Origin: an uncultured Pseudomonadales bacterium
GTDB lineage: Bacteria > Pseudomonadota > Gammaproteobacteria > Pseudomonadales > Azotimanducaceae
DNA length: 64,000 nucleotides
Direction: 5' to 3'
Assembly: GCA_958296295.1 (NCBI GenBank)
Contig: OY282460.1
Span: forward strand, 1,240,001-1,304,000
The notes under the pieces were generated by a model, which did no database searches, was not told the DNA's origin, and was given only the letters and a program-made list of their open reading frames with translations. Both the position numbers and the translations under genes were made by a program. Of the stretch, positions 26,962 to 36,544 are shown one piece after another. Each line of letters opens with the position of its first letter. Position 1 is the first letter of the stretch.

Positions 26962-29900
26962 TCAATGGCTCTCGAAGCGTTCGAATATCGTGATCTTGGA
27001 CAAACCGTAGATGGCGTAGATGTGCTTGCCGTCGGGGCTCGCCAAGCCGATTTGCCAAGATGGGTCGACTTGCCCAATTGGGGCGTAGTTCGGAATTAGG
27101 TTTCCCATCCGATCCCGCGTTGTGGGGTGGACGTAGTCCGTTTGTCGCAGGCTGCCGTCGGGCCGCAAGGCGACGGTGTAGGCGAACAGCGTGCAGAACA
27201 CGTCCACGGCGGGCGTGGTGTTGCGCACTTGCGCGCTGAGGCATTCGGCGTAGTCGGCGGGCTGGGTGTAGAAGTAGGACGGGCCTGCTTGGACGCGAAC
27301 GCCCCCCATGAAGCGCGGGCGCGAGGGGTCTTCCCGCAGATCGAACGCCAGCGTGCGCAACCCTTGTTCGGCGAACGCGAACAGGTGCTCGCCGCTGTTG
27401 TCGACGGCGAGCATCCGCAGGGACGTCATGCCCTGGATCTCGGCGCCGAACTCGCCGTCGCCGTCGCCCAGCGCCATCGTCACGCGCAATGCGCCCGCTT
27501 CGTCGCGTCGCAGCACGAGCAGCTGATCGTCGGTGGCCGCGTAGACGTGCACTCCGTCCCCGTGCGCGGCGGCGTGCTGGAAGTCGAAGTAGCCCAAGCT
27601 GTCGACCAGCGCGAGCGAAGCGCGCTGCTCGTCCAAGGCGTGGGTTTCGATGGCGCGGCCCGCCTGCACCAGCGAAACAAACGCGCGTCCGGGCGTCAGG
27701 AACGTCATTCGGCCCGGGTGCGGACTGAACCCGTCCCACGAACTCGCGCACGGCGCGACGCCGCCCATCGCGCCCGCGTGGGCGAGCGTCGGCGCCCCGT
27801 CGGCATCGGCGCCGGCGGCGAACGTGTGCCATCCAGCGCAAGAGCCGGTGATCAGCGACCGCGAATCCTGGTCCCAAAGCAAGGCGTCCGGCCTGGGGCC
27901 GACCGGATCCAACGCTTGCGCCCACGTCAGGGCGCCGGTGGCCGCGTCGCGTTGGAAGACCCGCAGGCCAGAGGCGGTGTTCGCGTACAGCGCGGCGCCG
28001 TCGGCATTGAACGCGCCGTCGAACACAGGCGGCAGATCCAGCGGCACGCCGTCGTCGTTCGGCACGCCGCCCGTTGCCTCGCCGGCGTACAGCAGCCAGA
28101 CCGGCGGGCCGTTCACCTCCCAGCGGATCTCGAAGTCGCCACGCGCGCCGCCTTGGCCCTCGTCGACGTCCTGATAGAGCGCGCCCAGCCGGATGACGTA
28201 GCGCGCGCCTTGCTCGGCCTGGAAGATGGCCTCGTGCGGGCCCACGGGGTCGTGGCTCACGGTGACCAACTCCAAGCCCTCGAACCCCGCGCCGGTCACC
28301 TTGTACACGGTGAGAACGCCGCGACCGGTTTCCAGCGCGAAGCGGTACCAGGTGTCGCCGGTTGGCGGCTGCCATGTCCACCAGAGCGACGAGTCGCCAT
28401 GGGCGCCGGTCTTTTCGCCAAGCTCCACGGTGGCGAACTCGTTGGAACCGCCAACGGCGCCGCTGGCGCCTTCCAAAGCGGCGGCTTGGGCGAGCGAATC
28501 GTTCGCCGGTGTCGGGCCCCAGCGGAAGTGGACGTCGATGTCCGTCGCCACCGCCGCCAACGCGGCGTCCCGGGGCAAACCGATGGAGAACCAGTAGCGC
28601 TCCCCCGCCACGGCGTCGAACGTGAACTCGGTGTCGGTCCAGTCGTCCGTGCCGCGGACCGCGAGCGGCGTCAGCGTTGCCAGGGATTCGCCTGTGAACG
28701 CGGCGAAACGCATGGCGAAGTTCGCGGGCCTCGTGAACACGAAACCAAAGAAATTGGTCATCTCGTTATAGTTCGTGCCCGCATTCCAAGTGAACTCGCC
28801 ATCCGCCGGCGCTTCCCAGCTCCACCACGCGGTGCGCACGCCGGTCTCGGCGGGCTCCCCGGGCTCCACGGTGGCGCTGTTGACGTCGAAACGGCTCGCG
28901 TGCCACGGCGCGGCCACGAGCTCGGCGTGGGCGAAGTCGTCGTGGGGCGAACCCGGGCGCGCGCCCTCCGCCCAGCTCAGACGGAAGTCCGTGCCGCCGT
29001 ACAGAGCGTTCTCGGCCACCACGGCGATGTGGTACTCCCCGCCTTGGCGCGCCGGGAAAGTCGCCTGCTGTCGGGCTGTGCCGGAGACCAGCCGCGCCGT
29101 GGCCATGTCGTCGCCGACGAACGCGAGCACACGCAGGTGCCGACGGTTCACCTCGAAACGCCAGTCCGCGGTCTTCGGGGCTGTCCAGCGGTACCAGACG
29201 CTCGCCGCGATGCCGTCTTGAACTAAGGTGTCCAGCGCAAAGTCCTGGCCGACCAGCTCGCCCTCCTCCAAGGTCGCGCCTTGGTTGTTGCCCTCGATGG
29301 CGGCGCCGTCCCCCAGCGCCACGGCTTGCGCGAAGTCGTCGTTGACGGGGGTGCCGCCGGGCGCCCAGCGCAATCGCACCGGCGCGGTTCCGCCGCGCGG
29401 CGGCTCGTCCACGCCGGGGTCGGCAACCACATTCGAATCGATGCTCAGACGGATGAGATAGCTCTCGCCGGCCTCGGCGAAGAAGGCCATGCCGCCACCG
29501 ACTTTCGGGTACGCGAGCCGCGTTAGCGAGGCAAGCGCGTCGCCGCGGTACAGATCGAGGGTCACATCGTCCGACAGATCGCCCGGTTCCGCTTGGGCGA
29601 TGGTGAACTGGGCGAGGCCGGTTGCGGGCGCGTTCCATCGGTACCAGACCGACCGCGGGCGCGTCTCGCTTTCGTCTTGCAGCGCGGGCTCGCCGGGCTC
29701 TTCGGTGGCCAGCAGAACGTGCGCCGGCGCCGCGGCGCCGCGCTCGCCCGCGAGGAGGGTGGCGTCGGCGAAGTCGTCGTTGGGCGGACGTTCCACGGGT
29801 CCGGGGGCGGCGTCGGCGGAGTCGCCGACGCGCACTTCCACGGATGTGGCCCCGGCCGTGCCGTTCCAGGCGCTGGCGGTGAAGTGCAAGCGGAAGTTCT

Positions 29901-32508
29901 CCGCCTCGCCGCGGGCCTTGAAGCGCAGGCGCAGCCGCTGCTGTTCGCCGGCGCCGACTTCGCCGACGCGGACGCTTTCGCCGGATTCGCCGGTCAGCGG
30001 GCGCGACAAGCCGTCTTCGCGCGATGCGCTGCTGGCGTGCGGAACGATGAACTCGACCATCGAACAAGCCGAGCTCCCGGCCGGGGAGCGGCAGTCGACG
30101 CGCAAGGTGGTGCCGGTCGCCACGTAGCCGTTCACGGAGACCGTGAGATCGACATCGAAGGCGCGCCCCGCGTCCGCGTTGACCACCTCCTGGTCGGCCG
30201 CCACCGCCAATGTCGGCGTGGACGGGCCCCGAATCACCGTCCACGCGATTCCGGCCCGCGGCGCCGTGCCGAACACGCGGTGCGGCACGGCTTTCAGCCG
30301 GTAGGCGCCCGGTTGCGGATTCGGCAGGATCACCCATTCCACGTTGTCGATCCGCGAGCGCGACGCGCGATCGCCGCAGGCGCCCGCGTCGGGCGCGCAG
30401 GTCGCGCCGCGGTCCAGCCACAGATCCAGATCGTGCAGCACGGAGTTCGTGATCGTCTCCGCGGCCGGCTCGTCCCAGGTCAGCACCACGTCGAGTCTGC
30501 TCGCGCCCGCCGGCACCACGATGTCCTGGTAGCCGAACGATCCCGCCTCCACCGTCATCGCGGCCGCGCCGCCGATCCACCCGTCTTCGGCATCGCGGCC
30601 GAGAACGCTGGTTCGCGCCGACACGTTGCCAAGCCCGTAGATGTTTTGCAGCGCTCCGGGGCCGTCCCCGTTGTCCAGGCGGAACCGGCCGCGGCCCGCC
30701 GTGAGGAGCCAGGGCACGTCGCGCCGCTCGAAGTAGGCGTCGGGCTTCACGGCGCTGGCCATCAGCAAGGCGCGCACAGCCGCCGGCTTCTCGCGCAGCG
30801 CCGGCACGGCGTCCATGACCAGCGCGGCCACCCCGGCCACGGCCGGCGAGCTCATGCTCGTGCCGGAGAGGATCGCGTAGTCCCGCTCGCTTCCGCGTCC
30901 GGACGGTGCCGCGATGGCGACGCCGGTTCCCACCACATTGGGAAAGAGGCGTCCGTCCGCCGTGGGTCCGCGGCTGCTGAAACTCGCGATCTTGCCGTTG
31001 TTCTGCGCCGCGCCCACGGCCAGGGTGTTCTTGGCCGCGGCGTAGATCATGACGCCGCGGACGTCCAAGTTGCCGGCGGCTACGGCGTAGAGTTGGCGGG
31101 CGCGCCAGACCACCGCGTCGAGCTTCCTCTCCACGACGGTGCGCGCCTCCCAACGCGTGCCCGTCACGCCGAGGCTGGAGTTGAGCACCAAAGGCTTCAA
31201 GGCGGGTTGGCGGTTGCAAGCGGTCGGCCGGGAAAGCCAGTCTTGGGCGCGGCTCCAGCCGATGGCGGAACCGCGACCGAACGAGGTGAGGGCTTTCGCG
31301 AAACGAATGTCGCGCACCAAGGGCGCCATGCCGGCGCGCCGCGGATCCACGGCGCCGTTGCCAACGAGGATGCCGGTCACATGGGTGCCGTGGCCGTTGC
31401 TGTCGAGCCAAAGGGTCTGATCCTCTTGGCGCGGCGTTGCTAGCGGCTCGAAGTTCGCGCCGCAGACGCTGCGCCGGTTCGAGGCGATGTCCAAGTGGCT
31501 GATGTTCAATCCCGTGTCCATGACGCCGATCGGCACGGAAGCGCCGCCGATGCCGGAGAACAGCCCGGTGGCCGCGTCGCGCGTTCGCAGCGCGTCCACG
31601 CCCATGGCCGGCCCGGCGGCGTGCAACGCCGCGCGAACGCTGCCGACCGGCTCGATGGCGAGCACGAAGTCCGCGTCGGCGAGATCGTCCAGGACGTCGT
31701 AGGGCATGGCGACCGCGTAGGCCCTGGTGTCGGCGTCGAACCAGCCCGCCTGGGCGCCCATGTCCTCGATCGCGCGGCGCCAGCGTCCGTCGGCGTCGTC
31801 CGCCATCAACGTGACGAACACGGGCGCCCGATCCCCGAATGGCCGCTCGAGCGCCTCGGCGACGAGTTGCGGCGGCACTTTCGCTTCCCTCGGCGCCGCG
31901 CCGACGCCGGCCACTTCGGGCAGCCGGGCGATGGCGGCGATCCGGTCGGCGTCGGCGGGCAACCGGGCGCGCAACAGGTCCCCGGCGGCGCCGATCACGG
32001 ACGCTCCGGCGCCGCGCAACGCCCGTTCCGCCTCCGGCTGGGCCACGCCGTCGGCCAGCCGCACCCATCCGAACGCCCATTCGCGTCCAGCGGCGGCGGC
32101 TTGTTCGGCAAGTCTGTGGCGGGCCGCGGGCGTCTTCAGCCAGTCCGGGCCGGCATCCGTGTCCGGTTTGTCCACTGCCGGGGTCGGGGCCATGCGCCGC
32201 GCCGCCATCTGGTGGAAAGTCGGAAAGGCGTAGCCTTCGGGTGGCGTCGGTGGCGCCGGCGCCTTGACGGTGGTGGCTGGCGCGGCGTCGTCGTCGGCGT
32301 CCGGCGGCTCTTGGCGGCGCGCCGCGACGGTTCCCGCGCTCTCGGCGGCGATTCGCGCCATGGCCGCCGCCCGCGTCCGCAGCGCTTCGCCCAGCGCCTC
32401 TTCGTCGGGCGGGGACTCCCCTTGGAGCAAAACAAACGCGGCCGCCCCCGCAAGCACCGACACGACGAGACCGAACGCGACTCCTCTGACCACAGTGGCT
32501 CGAATCAT
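26962..32508 (-). CDS. Giant secreted subtilisin-like (S8) serine protease with repeated modules
   Basis: An 1848-residue exported protease. An N-terminal membrane/signal segment lies at about 10-28 and an Ala/Pro-rich propeptide-like part runs to about 300. The S8 catalytic domain spans about 320-590, with Asp331 (GVMDTGLN), His373 (NGHGTHVTG), oxyanion Asn480 (VAAGN) and Ser551 (SGTSMSSPAVAG). A jelly-roll, P-domain-like part follows, then at least four repeats of a PPC-like module (NDDFA-A-L...G-N..AT-E-GEP....SVWYRW.AP). A C-terminal part of about 350 residues has beta-propeller-like blocks (LALVDSLGYFDFQHAAAHGDGVHVYAATDD in outline). It likely degrades external proteins or acts as a surface enzyme. 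No autotransporter barrel or type I secretion glycine repeats were seen, so its secretion route is unclear. Confidence 0.85.
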   Translation of the reverse strand: MIRATVVRGVAFGLVVSVLAGAAAFVLLQGESPPDEEALGEALRTRAAAMARIAAESAGTVAARRQEPPDADDDAAPATTVKAPAPPTPPEGYAFPTFHQMAARRMAPTPAVDKPDTDAGPDWLKTPAARHRLAEQAAAAGREWAFGWVRLADGVAQPEAERALRGAGASVIGAAGDLLRARLPADADRIAAIARLPEVAGVGAAPREAKVPPQLVAEALERPFGDRAPVFVTLMADDADGRWRRAIEDMGAQAGWFDADTRAYAVAMPYDVLDDLADADFVLAIEPVGSVRAALHAAGPAMGVDALRTRDAATGLFSGIGGASVPIGVMDTGLNISHLDIASNRRSVCGANFEPLATPRQEDQTLWLDSNGHGTHVTGILVGNGAVDPRRAGMAPLVRDIRFAKALTSFGRGSAIGWSRAQDWLSRPTACNRQPALKPLVLNSSLGVTGTRWEARTVVERKLDAVVWRARQLYAVAAGNLDVRGVMIYAAAKNTLAVGAAQNNGKIASFSSRGPTADGRLFPNVVGTGVAIAAPSGRGSERDYAILSGTSMSSPAVAGVAALVMDAVPALREKPAAVRALLMASAVKPDAYFERRDVPWLLTAGRGRFRLDNGDGPGALQNIYGLGNVSARTSVLGRDAEDGWIGGAAAMTVEAGSFGYQDIVVPAGASRLDVVLTWDEPAAETITNSVLHDLDLWLDRGATCAPDAGACGDRASRSRIDNVEWVILPNPQPGAYRLKAVPHRVFGTAPRAGIAWTVIRGPSTPTLAVAADQEVVNADAGRAFDVDLTVSVNGYVATGTTLRVDCRSPAGSSACSMVEFIVPHASSASREDGLSRPLTGESGESVRVGEVGAGEQQRLRLRFKARGEAENFRLHFTASAWNGTAGATSVEVRVGDSADAAPGPVERPPNDDFADATLLAGERGAAAPAHVLLATEEPGEPALQDESETRPRSVWYRWNAPATGLAQFTIAQAEPGDLSDDVTLDLYRGDALASLTRLAYPKVGGGMAFFAEAGESYLIRLSIDSNVVADPGVDEPPRGGTAPVRLRWAPGGTPVNDDFAQAVALGDGAAIEGNNQGATLEEGELVGQDFALDTLVQDGIAASVWYRWTAPKTADWRFEVNRRHLRVLAFVGDDMATARLVSGTARQQATFPARQGGEYHIAVVAENALYGGTDFRLSWAEGARPGSPHDDFAHAELVAAPWHASRFDVNSATVEPGEPAETGVRTAWWSWEAPADGEFTWNAGTNYNEMTNFFGFVFTRPANFAMRFAAFTGESLATLTPLAVRGTDDWTDTEFTFDAVAGERYWFSIGLPRDAALAAVATDIDVHFRWGPTPANDSLAQAAALEGASGAVGGSNEFATVELGEKTGAHGDSSLWWTWQPPTGDTWYRFALETGRGVLTVYKVTGAGFEGLELVTVSHDPVGPHEAIFQAEQGARYVIRLGALYQDVDEGQGGARGDFEIRWEVNGPPVWLLYAGEATGGVPNDDGVPLDLPPVFDGAFNADGAALYANTASGLRVFQRDAATGALTWAQALDPVGPRPDALLWDQDSRSLITGSCAGWHTFAAGADADGAPTLAHAGAMGGVAPCASSWDGFSPHPGRMTFLTPGRAFVSLVQAGRAIETHALDEQRASLALVDSLGYFDFQHAAAHGDGVHVYAATDDQLLVLRRDEAGALRVTMALGDGDGEFGAEIQGMTSLRMLAVDNSGEHLFAFAEQGLRTLAFDLREDPSRPRFMGGVRVQAGPSYFYTQPADYAECLSAQVRNTTPAVDVFCTLFAYTVALRPDGSLRQTDYVHPTTRDRMGNLIPNYAPIGQVDPSWQIGLASPDGKHIYAIYGLSKITIFERFESH

Positions 32509-32560
32509 GGCTTCATCCCCCGATCGAAGCAGGCTGGATCAACACTAGTGGACTAGACTC

Positions 32561-32597
32561 GACATCTTGTCAAGCGCTTTTGCGCTTTTGCGCTTTT
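32561..32597. repeat. Short repeats upstream of the protease gene
   Basis: Upstream of the minus-strand protease start (32508) are a GACA-TCT-TGTC inverted repeat (32561-32571) and three exact tandem copies of GCGCTTTT (32574-32581, 32582-32589, 32590-32597). They may belong to the protease promoter region or be a slippage-prone tract whose copy number varies. Confidence 0.5.
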
Positions 32598-32664
32598 GCA
32601 CAAGAAGTGCTCGGGAGTCTGAATGTGCGGCGGCATTCAAGCGCGCGGCTGGGCGCGTGAACGG

Positions 32665-32823
32665 TTAGCCCAGCGCCGCGATTCCTTCCGGTAGGTCGCG
32701 CTGACTCGTTACCGTCGCCGTAGGGGCGCAGGCGGTGGCGTTGCTGTGCGCGAGGATGGAGCGGTCGAAGCCAGCCGGGTGCCTCCGCTTTGGGGCGGCC
32801 AGGTCAAAGCGGATCGTGGCCAT
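32665..32823 (-). CDS. Possible small ORF (52 residues)
   Basis: An ATG at 32823 opens a 52-residue frame (MATIRFDLAAPKRRHPAGF... ending RDLPEGIAALG) in the 510-base gap between the protease and cobT. No family is recognised and no strong ribosome binding site is visible. It is listed because the frame is free of rare codons and fills a gap. It may be a chance frame or gene remnant. Confidence 0.2.
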   Translation of the reverse strand: MATIRFDLAAPKRRHPAGFDRSILAHSNATACAPTATVTSQRDLPEGIAALG

Positions 32824-32913
32824 GCATACGCTGTATCGTCGCCGGTGCCAATCCCGTGCTCTGGCTCCGCTGCGCCCGGCTCGCCGCCTGAGAGACTCCG
32901 TGAGCGACCACTA

Positions 32914-32957
32914 CCTACAATTTGCCTACAATTTGCCTACAATTTGCCCACAATTTG
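32914..32957. repeat. Four tandem 11-bp repeats
   Basis: CCTACAATTTG occurs three times exactly (32914-32924, 32925-32935, 32936-32946), then once as CCCACAATTTG (32947-32957). At 11 bp per unit, one face of the helix would be repeated, as in iterons or cooperative protein-binding sites. It lies about 60 bases beyond the cobT stop. Confidence 0.6.
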
Positions 32958-33018
32958 TCGTACACCCCCTCACCGCCTTCCCGTCGCGCCTGCTTCGTCC
33001 GTCGGCTAGGCCACGGCC

Positions 33019-34830
33019 TCACTTCGCCACGTCGAACAGCTCGGCGAGTTGCTCCGTGATGGCGCCACCGAGTTGTTCGGCGTCCGTGATGGTCACGGCG
33101 CGGTTGTAGTGGTGCGTGACGTCGTGGCCAATGCCGATGGCGACGAGTTCCACCGGCGAGTGTTTTTCTATGGTCTCGATGGCGTACTTCAGATGCTGCT
33201 CCAGATAGCTGCTGGGGTTCACCAGCAACGTGGAGTTGTCCACCGGCAGGCCGTCGGAGATAACCATCAGCACTTTGCGTTGCTCGTGGCGCACCACCAG
33301 GCGGTTGTGCGCCCAGATGAGCGCTTCGCCGTCAATGTTCTCTTTCAGCAGCTCTTCGCGCATCATCAAGCCGAGGTTGCGTCTGGCGTGGCGCCACGGA
33401 TCGTCGGCGGCCTTGTAGATGATGTGCCGCAAGTCGTTCAAACGCCCGGGGTTGGCGGGCTTGCCGGCCTCTATCCACTCCTCGCGGGATCGCCCGCCAC
33501 GCCAAGCGCGGGTGGTGAAGCCGAGGATTTCCACACGCACCGAACAACGCTCCAACGTGCGCCCGAGGATGTCGCCGCACACCGCGGCGATGGTGATCGA
33601 GCGCCCGCGCATGGAGCCGGAACTGTCGATGAGAAGCGTCACGACGGTGTCGCGGAACTCGATTTGCTTCTCTTGTTTGAACGCCAGTGGATTCATGGGA
33701 TCCACGACCACTTGGGACAAGCGCGACGTGTCGAGAATGCCCTCGTCCAAGTCGAAGTCCCAAGACCGGTTCAGCTTTGCGAGCAGTTTGCGTTGCAGGC
33801 GGTTGGCGAGTTTCGAGGTGGCGTGTTGCAACGACAGCAGTTGCTGATCGAGCAACTGCCGAAGCTGCTGCAGCTCTTCCGCATCGCAGAGGTCTTCGGC
33901 CCGCACCACTTCGTCGAACTCGCTCGTGAAGGGGTTGTAGTTGACATCCACGCGGATGCGTCCGGCGTCGTCCGGCAGGTAGTTCGGGGCGTCGTCGGGC
34001 TCGCTTTCCGCGCCCAGCTCGGCGAGATCGAAATCGGCGTCCATCTCCACTGCCGCGGGCTCGCCATCGCCGTCCTCCTCGCCCAAGGAATCCTCGTCAA
34101 GCGTCACGTCCTCGGGCGCGAACTCGGCGTCCGGTTCTTCGCCATCCTCTAGTTTCTCAACCTCCTTGTCGGTGTCGCCCAGCTCCTGCGGTTCTTCCAG
34201 TTCGGACGCGAAACCCAAGTCCGCAAGAATCGCGCGACAGCGGCCGGCGAACTCGGCTTGGTCGTGTACGCATTCCGCCAGCGATCGTATGTGGGTGCCG
34301 GCGCGCTCCTCCACGAAGTCGCGCCAGAACCGCACCACGTTCTCGGCGGAAGGCGGCAGCGCCCGGCCGGTGAGGCGCTGGCGAACGATGAGGCCGACGG
34401 CCACGCTGAGCGGCGCTTCGGTTTCGGCCGTCACGGTGTCGAAAGCCGCTTGCTTGCAGACGGCTTCCAGAGCCGCTTCCAGATTGCGCGCCACGCCTTC
34501 CATGCGCATGGCGCCGATGGAGGCCACGCGGGCGTCCTCCACCCATTCGAACATCTCTTGCGCGGGGCCGGCGCGCGGCACCTTGCGGGCATGCACGGCG
34601 TCGTCGTGGTAGCGCGCCTTCAAGGCGAACTCGTCCCCCACGCCGCGAATGGCGTTCAGCTCCTCTTCGCTGCAGCCGATGTTGGGCAACGGCACATGGA
34701 TGTTGCGACCGCGCAGCCCGGCGGCGCCTTTGCCGAAGGTCACCTCCAACTCGTCGTTTGCCGCGATGGCGCGCAATGTGGCGGTGGTGGCGCGCTTGTA
34801 GGTCTCCAAGACCTCGCCATCGTCGGCCAT
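33019..34830 (-). CDS. cobT: Aerobic cobaltochelatase subunit CobT
   Basis: With CobS and CobN it inserts cobalt into hydrogenobyrinate a,c-diamide in the aerobic cobalamin pathway. The 603 residues show the N-terminal CobT domain ([24 protein letters not shown]) and an acidic linker (about 210-290, many Glu and Asp). The C-terminal von Willebrand A domain has the MIDAS motif [13 protein letters not shown] near 388 and [13 protein letters not shown] near 520. It lies downstream of cobS in the same direction with 57 bases between. The catalytic subunit CobN is not in the window. In some bacteria CobST pairs occur without CobN and their role is unclear. Confidence 0.92.
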   Translation of the reverse strand: MADDGEVLETYKRATTATLRAIAANDELEVTFGKGAAGLRGRNIHVPLPNIGCSEEELNAIRGVGDEFALKARYHDDAVHARKVPRAGPAQEMFEWVEDARVASIGAMRMEGVARNLEAALEAVCKQAAFDTVTAETEAPLSVAVGLIVRQRLTGRALPPSAENVVRFWRDFVEERAGTHIRSLAECVHDQAEFAGRCRAILADLGFASELEEPQELGDTDKEVEKLEDGEEPDAEFAPEDVTLDEDSLGEEDGDGEPAAVEMDADFDLAELGAESEPDDAPNYLPDDAGRIRVDVNYNPFTSEFDEVVRAEDLCDAEELQQLRQLLDQQLLSLQHATSKLANRLQRKLLAKLNRSWDFDLDEGILDTSRLSQVVVDPMNPLAFKQEKQIEFRDTVVTLLIDSSGSMRGRSITIAAVCGDILGRTLERCSVRVEILGFTTRAWRGGRSREEWIEAGKPANPGRLNDLRHIIYKAADDPWRHARRNLGLMMREELLKENIDGEALIWAHNRLVVRHEQRKVLMVISDGLPVDNSTLLVNPSSYLEQHLKYAIETIEKHSPVELVAIGIGHDVTHHYNRAVTITDAEQLGGAITEQLAELFDVAK

Positions 34831-34887
34831 CGGCGATCAGACCCGGCGCTCGCGCGGAGATGTTTCGACGGCACCCATCGCCGCTGC

Positions 34888-35901
34888 TCAGGCGATCTTC
34901 AGCGTTATGCCGCGGCTCGCATCGCCCAGATCCTCCCCCAGGCAGCGCTGGTAATACTCGGCCACGATAGGACGTTCAAGCTCGTCGCACTTGTTCAGGA
35001 AGGAAACGCGGAAGCCGAAACCAACATCGTGGAAGATGTCGGCGTTTTCGGCCCAAGTGAGCACGGTGCGCGGCGACATCACCACGGAAATATCGCCGTT
35101 CACGAAGCCTTTGCGCGTGAGGTCGGCCACCGCGACCATGTTGGAAATCATGCGTCGTCCGTCTTCGACGTGCTGCCACGCTTTGGCCTTGCCGAGCACG
35201 ATGTTCACCTCCATGTCGTGCGGCAAGTAGTTGAGCGTCGTCACGATGTTCCAGCGATCCATCTGGCCCTGGTTGATCTGCTGCGTGCCGTGGTAGAGGC
35301 CGGTGGTGTCGCCGAGGCCCACGGTGTTGGTGGTGCAGAACAACCGGAACGCCGGATGCGGGCGCACGATGCGGTTCTGGTCCAGCAGCGTCAGCCGGCC
35401 TTCCACCTCCAGCACGCGCTGGATGACGAACATCACGTCCGGCCGGCCGGCGTCGTATTCGTCGAACACCAGCGCGGTGGGATGTTGCAACGCCCACGGC
35501 AGAATGCCTTCCTTGAAGGTAGTGATCTGTTTGCCCTCTTCAATGACGATGGCGTCCTTGCCCACCAGATCGATGCGGCTGATGTGGCTGTCCAGATTGA
35601 CGCGCACGCAGGGCCAGTTGAGGCGCGCCGCCACCTGCTCGATGTGCGTGGATTTGCCGGTGCCGTGATAGCCTTGAATCATCACCCGCCGGTTGTGGGC
35701 GAAGCCAGCCAAGATGGCCAAAGTGGTGGCCGGGTCGAAGCGGTAGTCGTCGTCTATCTCCGGCACGTGATCCGTGCGGAAGCTGAACGCCGGCACCCGG
35801 AGATCCTGGTCGAGGCCGAACTGCTCGCGGACGCTCACCGTGGTGTCCGGCACCATGTCCGGGCGCAGGGCCGTCGATGTGTTCGGCGAGTCGACTTTCA
35901 T
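34888..35901 (-). CDS. cobS: Aerobic cobaltochelatase subunit CobS (AAA+ ATPase)
   Basis: The AAA+ motor of cobaltochelatase; 337 residues from ATG 35901. I chose this start because it has GAGGA six bases upstream and fits the usual N-terminus (SVREQFGLD near residue 22); an upstream ATG at 35961 is the alternative. Walker A is [19 protein letters not shown] (about 75-93), Walker [17 protein letters not shown] (about 142-157), sensor region [11 protein letters not shown], and arginine-finger region SPRTVLTW. Its partner CobT follows. The very high match to alphaproteobacterial CobS motifs is usual for this protein. Confidence 0.93.
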   Translation of the reverse strand: MKVDSPNTSTALRPDMVPDTTVSVREQFGLDQDLRVPAFSFRTDHVPEIDDDYRFDPATTLAILAGFAHNRRVMIQGYHGTGKSTHIEQVAARLNWPCVRVNLDSHISRIDLVGKDAIVIEEGKQITTFKEGILPWALQHPTALVFDEYDAGRPDVMFVIQRVLEVEGRLTLLDQNRIVRPHPAFRLFCTTNTVGLGDTTGLYHGTQQINQGQMDRWNIVTTLNYLPHDMEVNIVLGKAKAWQHVEDGRRMISNMVAVADLTRKGFVNGDISVVMSPRTVLTWAENADIFHDVGFGFRVSFLNKCDELERPIVAEYYQRCLGEDLGDASRGITLKIA

Positions 35902-35993
35902 GCGTTCCTCGAGTTGCTTCGGCGGCGGCTGTGCGAGCCTTTGGGCCGAGTCGCGCCTCATCGCTTGTGCGCACTCGGGTTTGAGCGACGCCT

Positions 35994-36493
35994 ATGGTAA
36001 TTCAAGAAGCCGCCAGCGGTTGCCCGTCGCAACCGGGGCGGGCAACGCCTGAGCCCTGCGTGGCGCCGCGTTCGGATGCGCGGACCGCGGTGCCCAACCG
36101 CGCGGACGCGGAACTGCTGTGGACGCCCGGTTGGGAGTGGTTGGGCGCCGTGGTGATTTTGCATGCGCTCGCGACGGTGCCGTGGCGCGTCTGGGCGCTT
36201 GGCCGTTGTTGCCGGCCGGCCTCTCGCTGCTCTTCCACGGCCGGGTTTTCACGCGCCGGGAAGTCTGGCGGTTCGCCCTGGTGGAGGAGCGCGTGGTGAT
36301 CTTCGAGCCGAAACGCCAAGGGGAGCCGTTGCGCTCGGCGCGGTTGCGCGGCCCGCCGTGGATGACGGCGCGGTGGGTTGTGTTGCGCACTGGTCGGCGT
36401 GTGCTCGTGCTGCGCGCCGGGCGTTTCGACCCGGCGCTGTTCGCGCGCCTGCGCCGGGCGTTGCTCGCTGCGCCGGAATGGCCGGCCAGGTAG
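35994..36493 (+). pseudogene. YgfX-like membrane protein gene, apparently frameshifted
   Basis: The first frame, from 35994, gives LLWTPGWEWLGAVVILHALATVPWRVWALG, a membrane segment typical of YgfX proteins (outline). The matching second half (LLPAGLSLLFHGRVF, then RPPW-type WMTARWVVLRTGRRVLVLRAGRFDP-FARLRRALL) is in another frame, open from a GTG at 36119 to 36493. The switch lies at about 36185-36230. YgfX works with SdhE near nadB in gammaproteobacteria, and nadB is convergent here with 51 bases between stops, which supports the call. Either a one-base error in the assembly or a real disruption. The gene name is a resemblance, not certain. Confidence 0.45.
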
Positions 36494-36544
36494 CTCCAAA
36501 GCGAGCGCGCAAAGCGAACGTTGAACACGCGCTATCGGCGCGCC

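Noticed and set aside
27127..29226. A 699-residue plus-strand frame opposite the protease
   Set aside because: Antisense shadow with no domain, no ribosome binding site and Arg/Ala-rich composition typical of GC-rich shadows.
28766..32080. A 1104-residue minus-strand frame rich in Arg
   Set aside because: It is a shifted reading of the S8 protease gene; the protease frame contains the catalytic triad and repeats.
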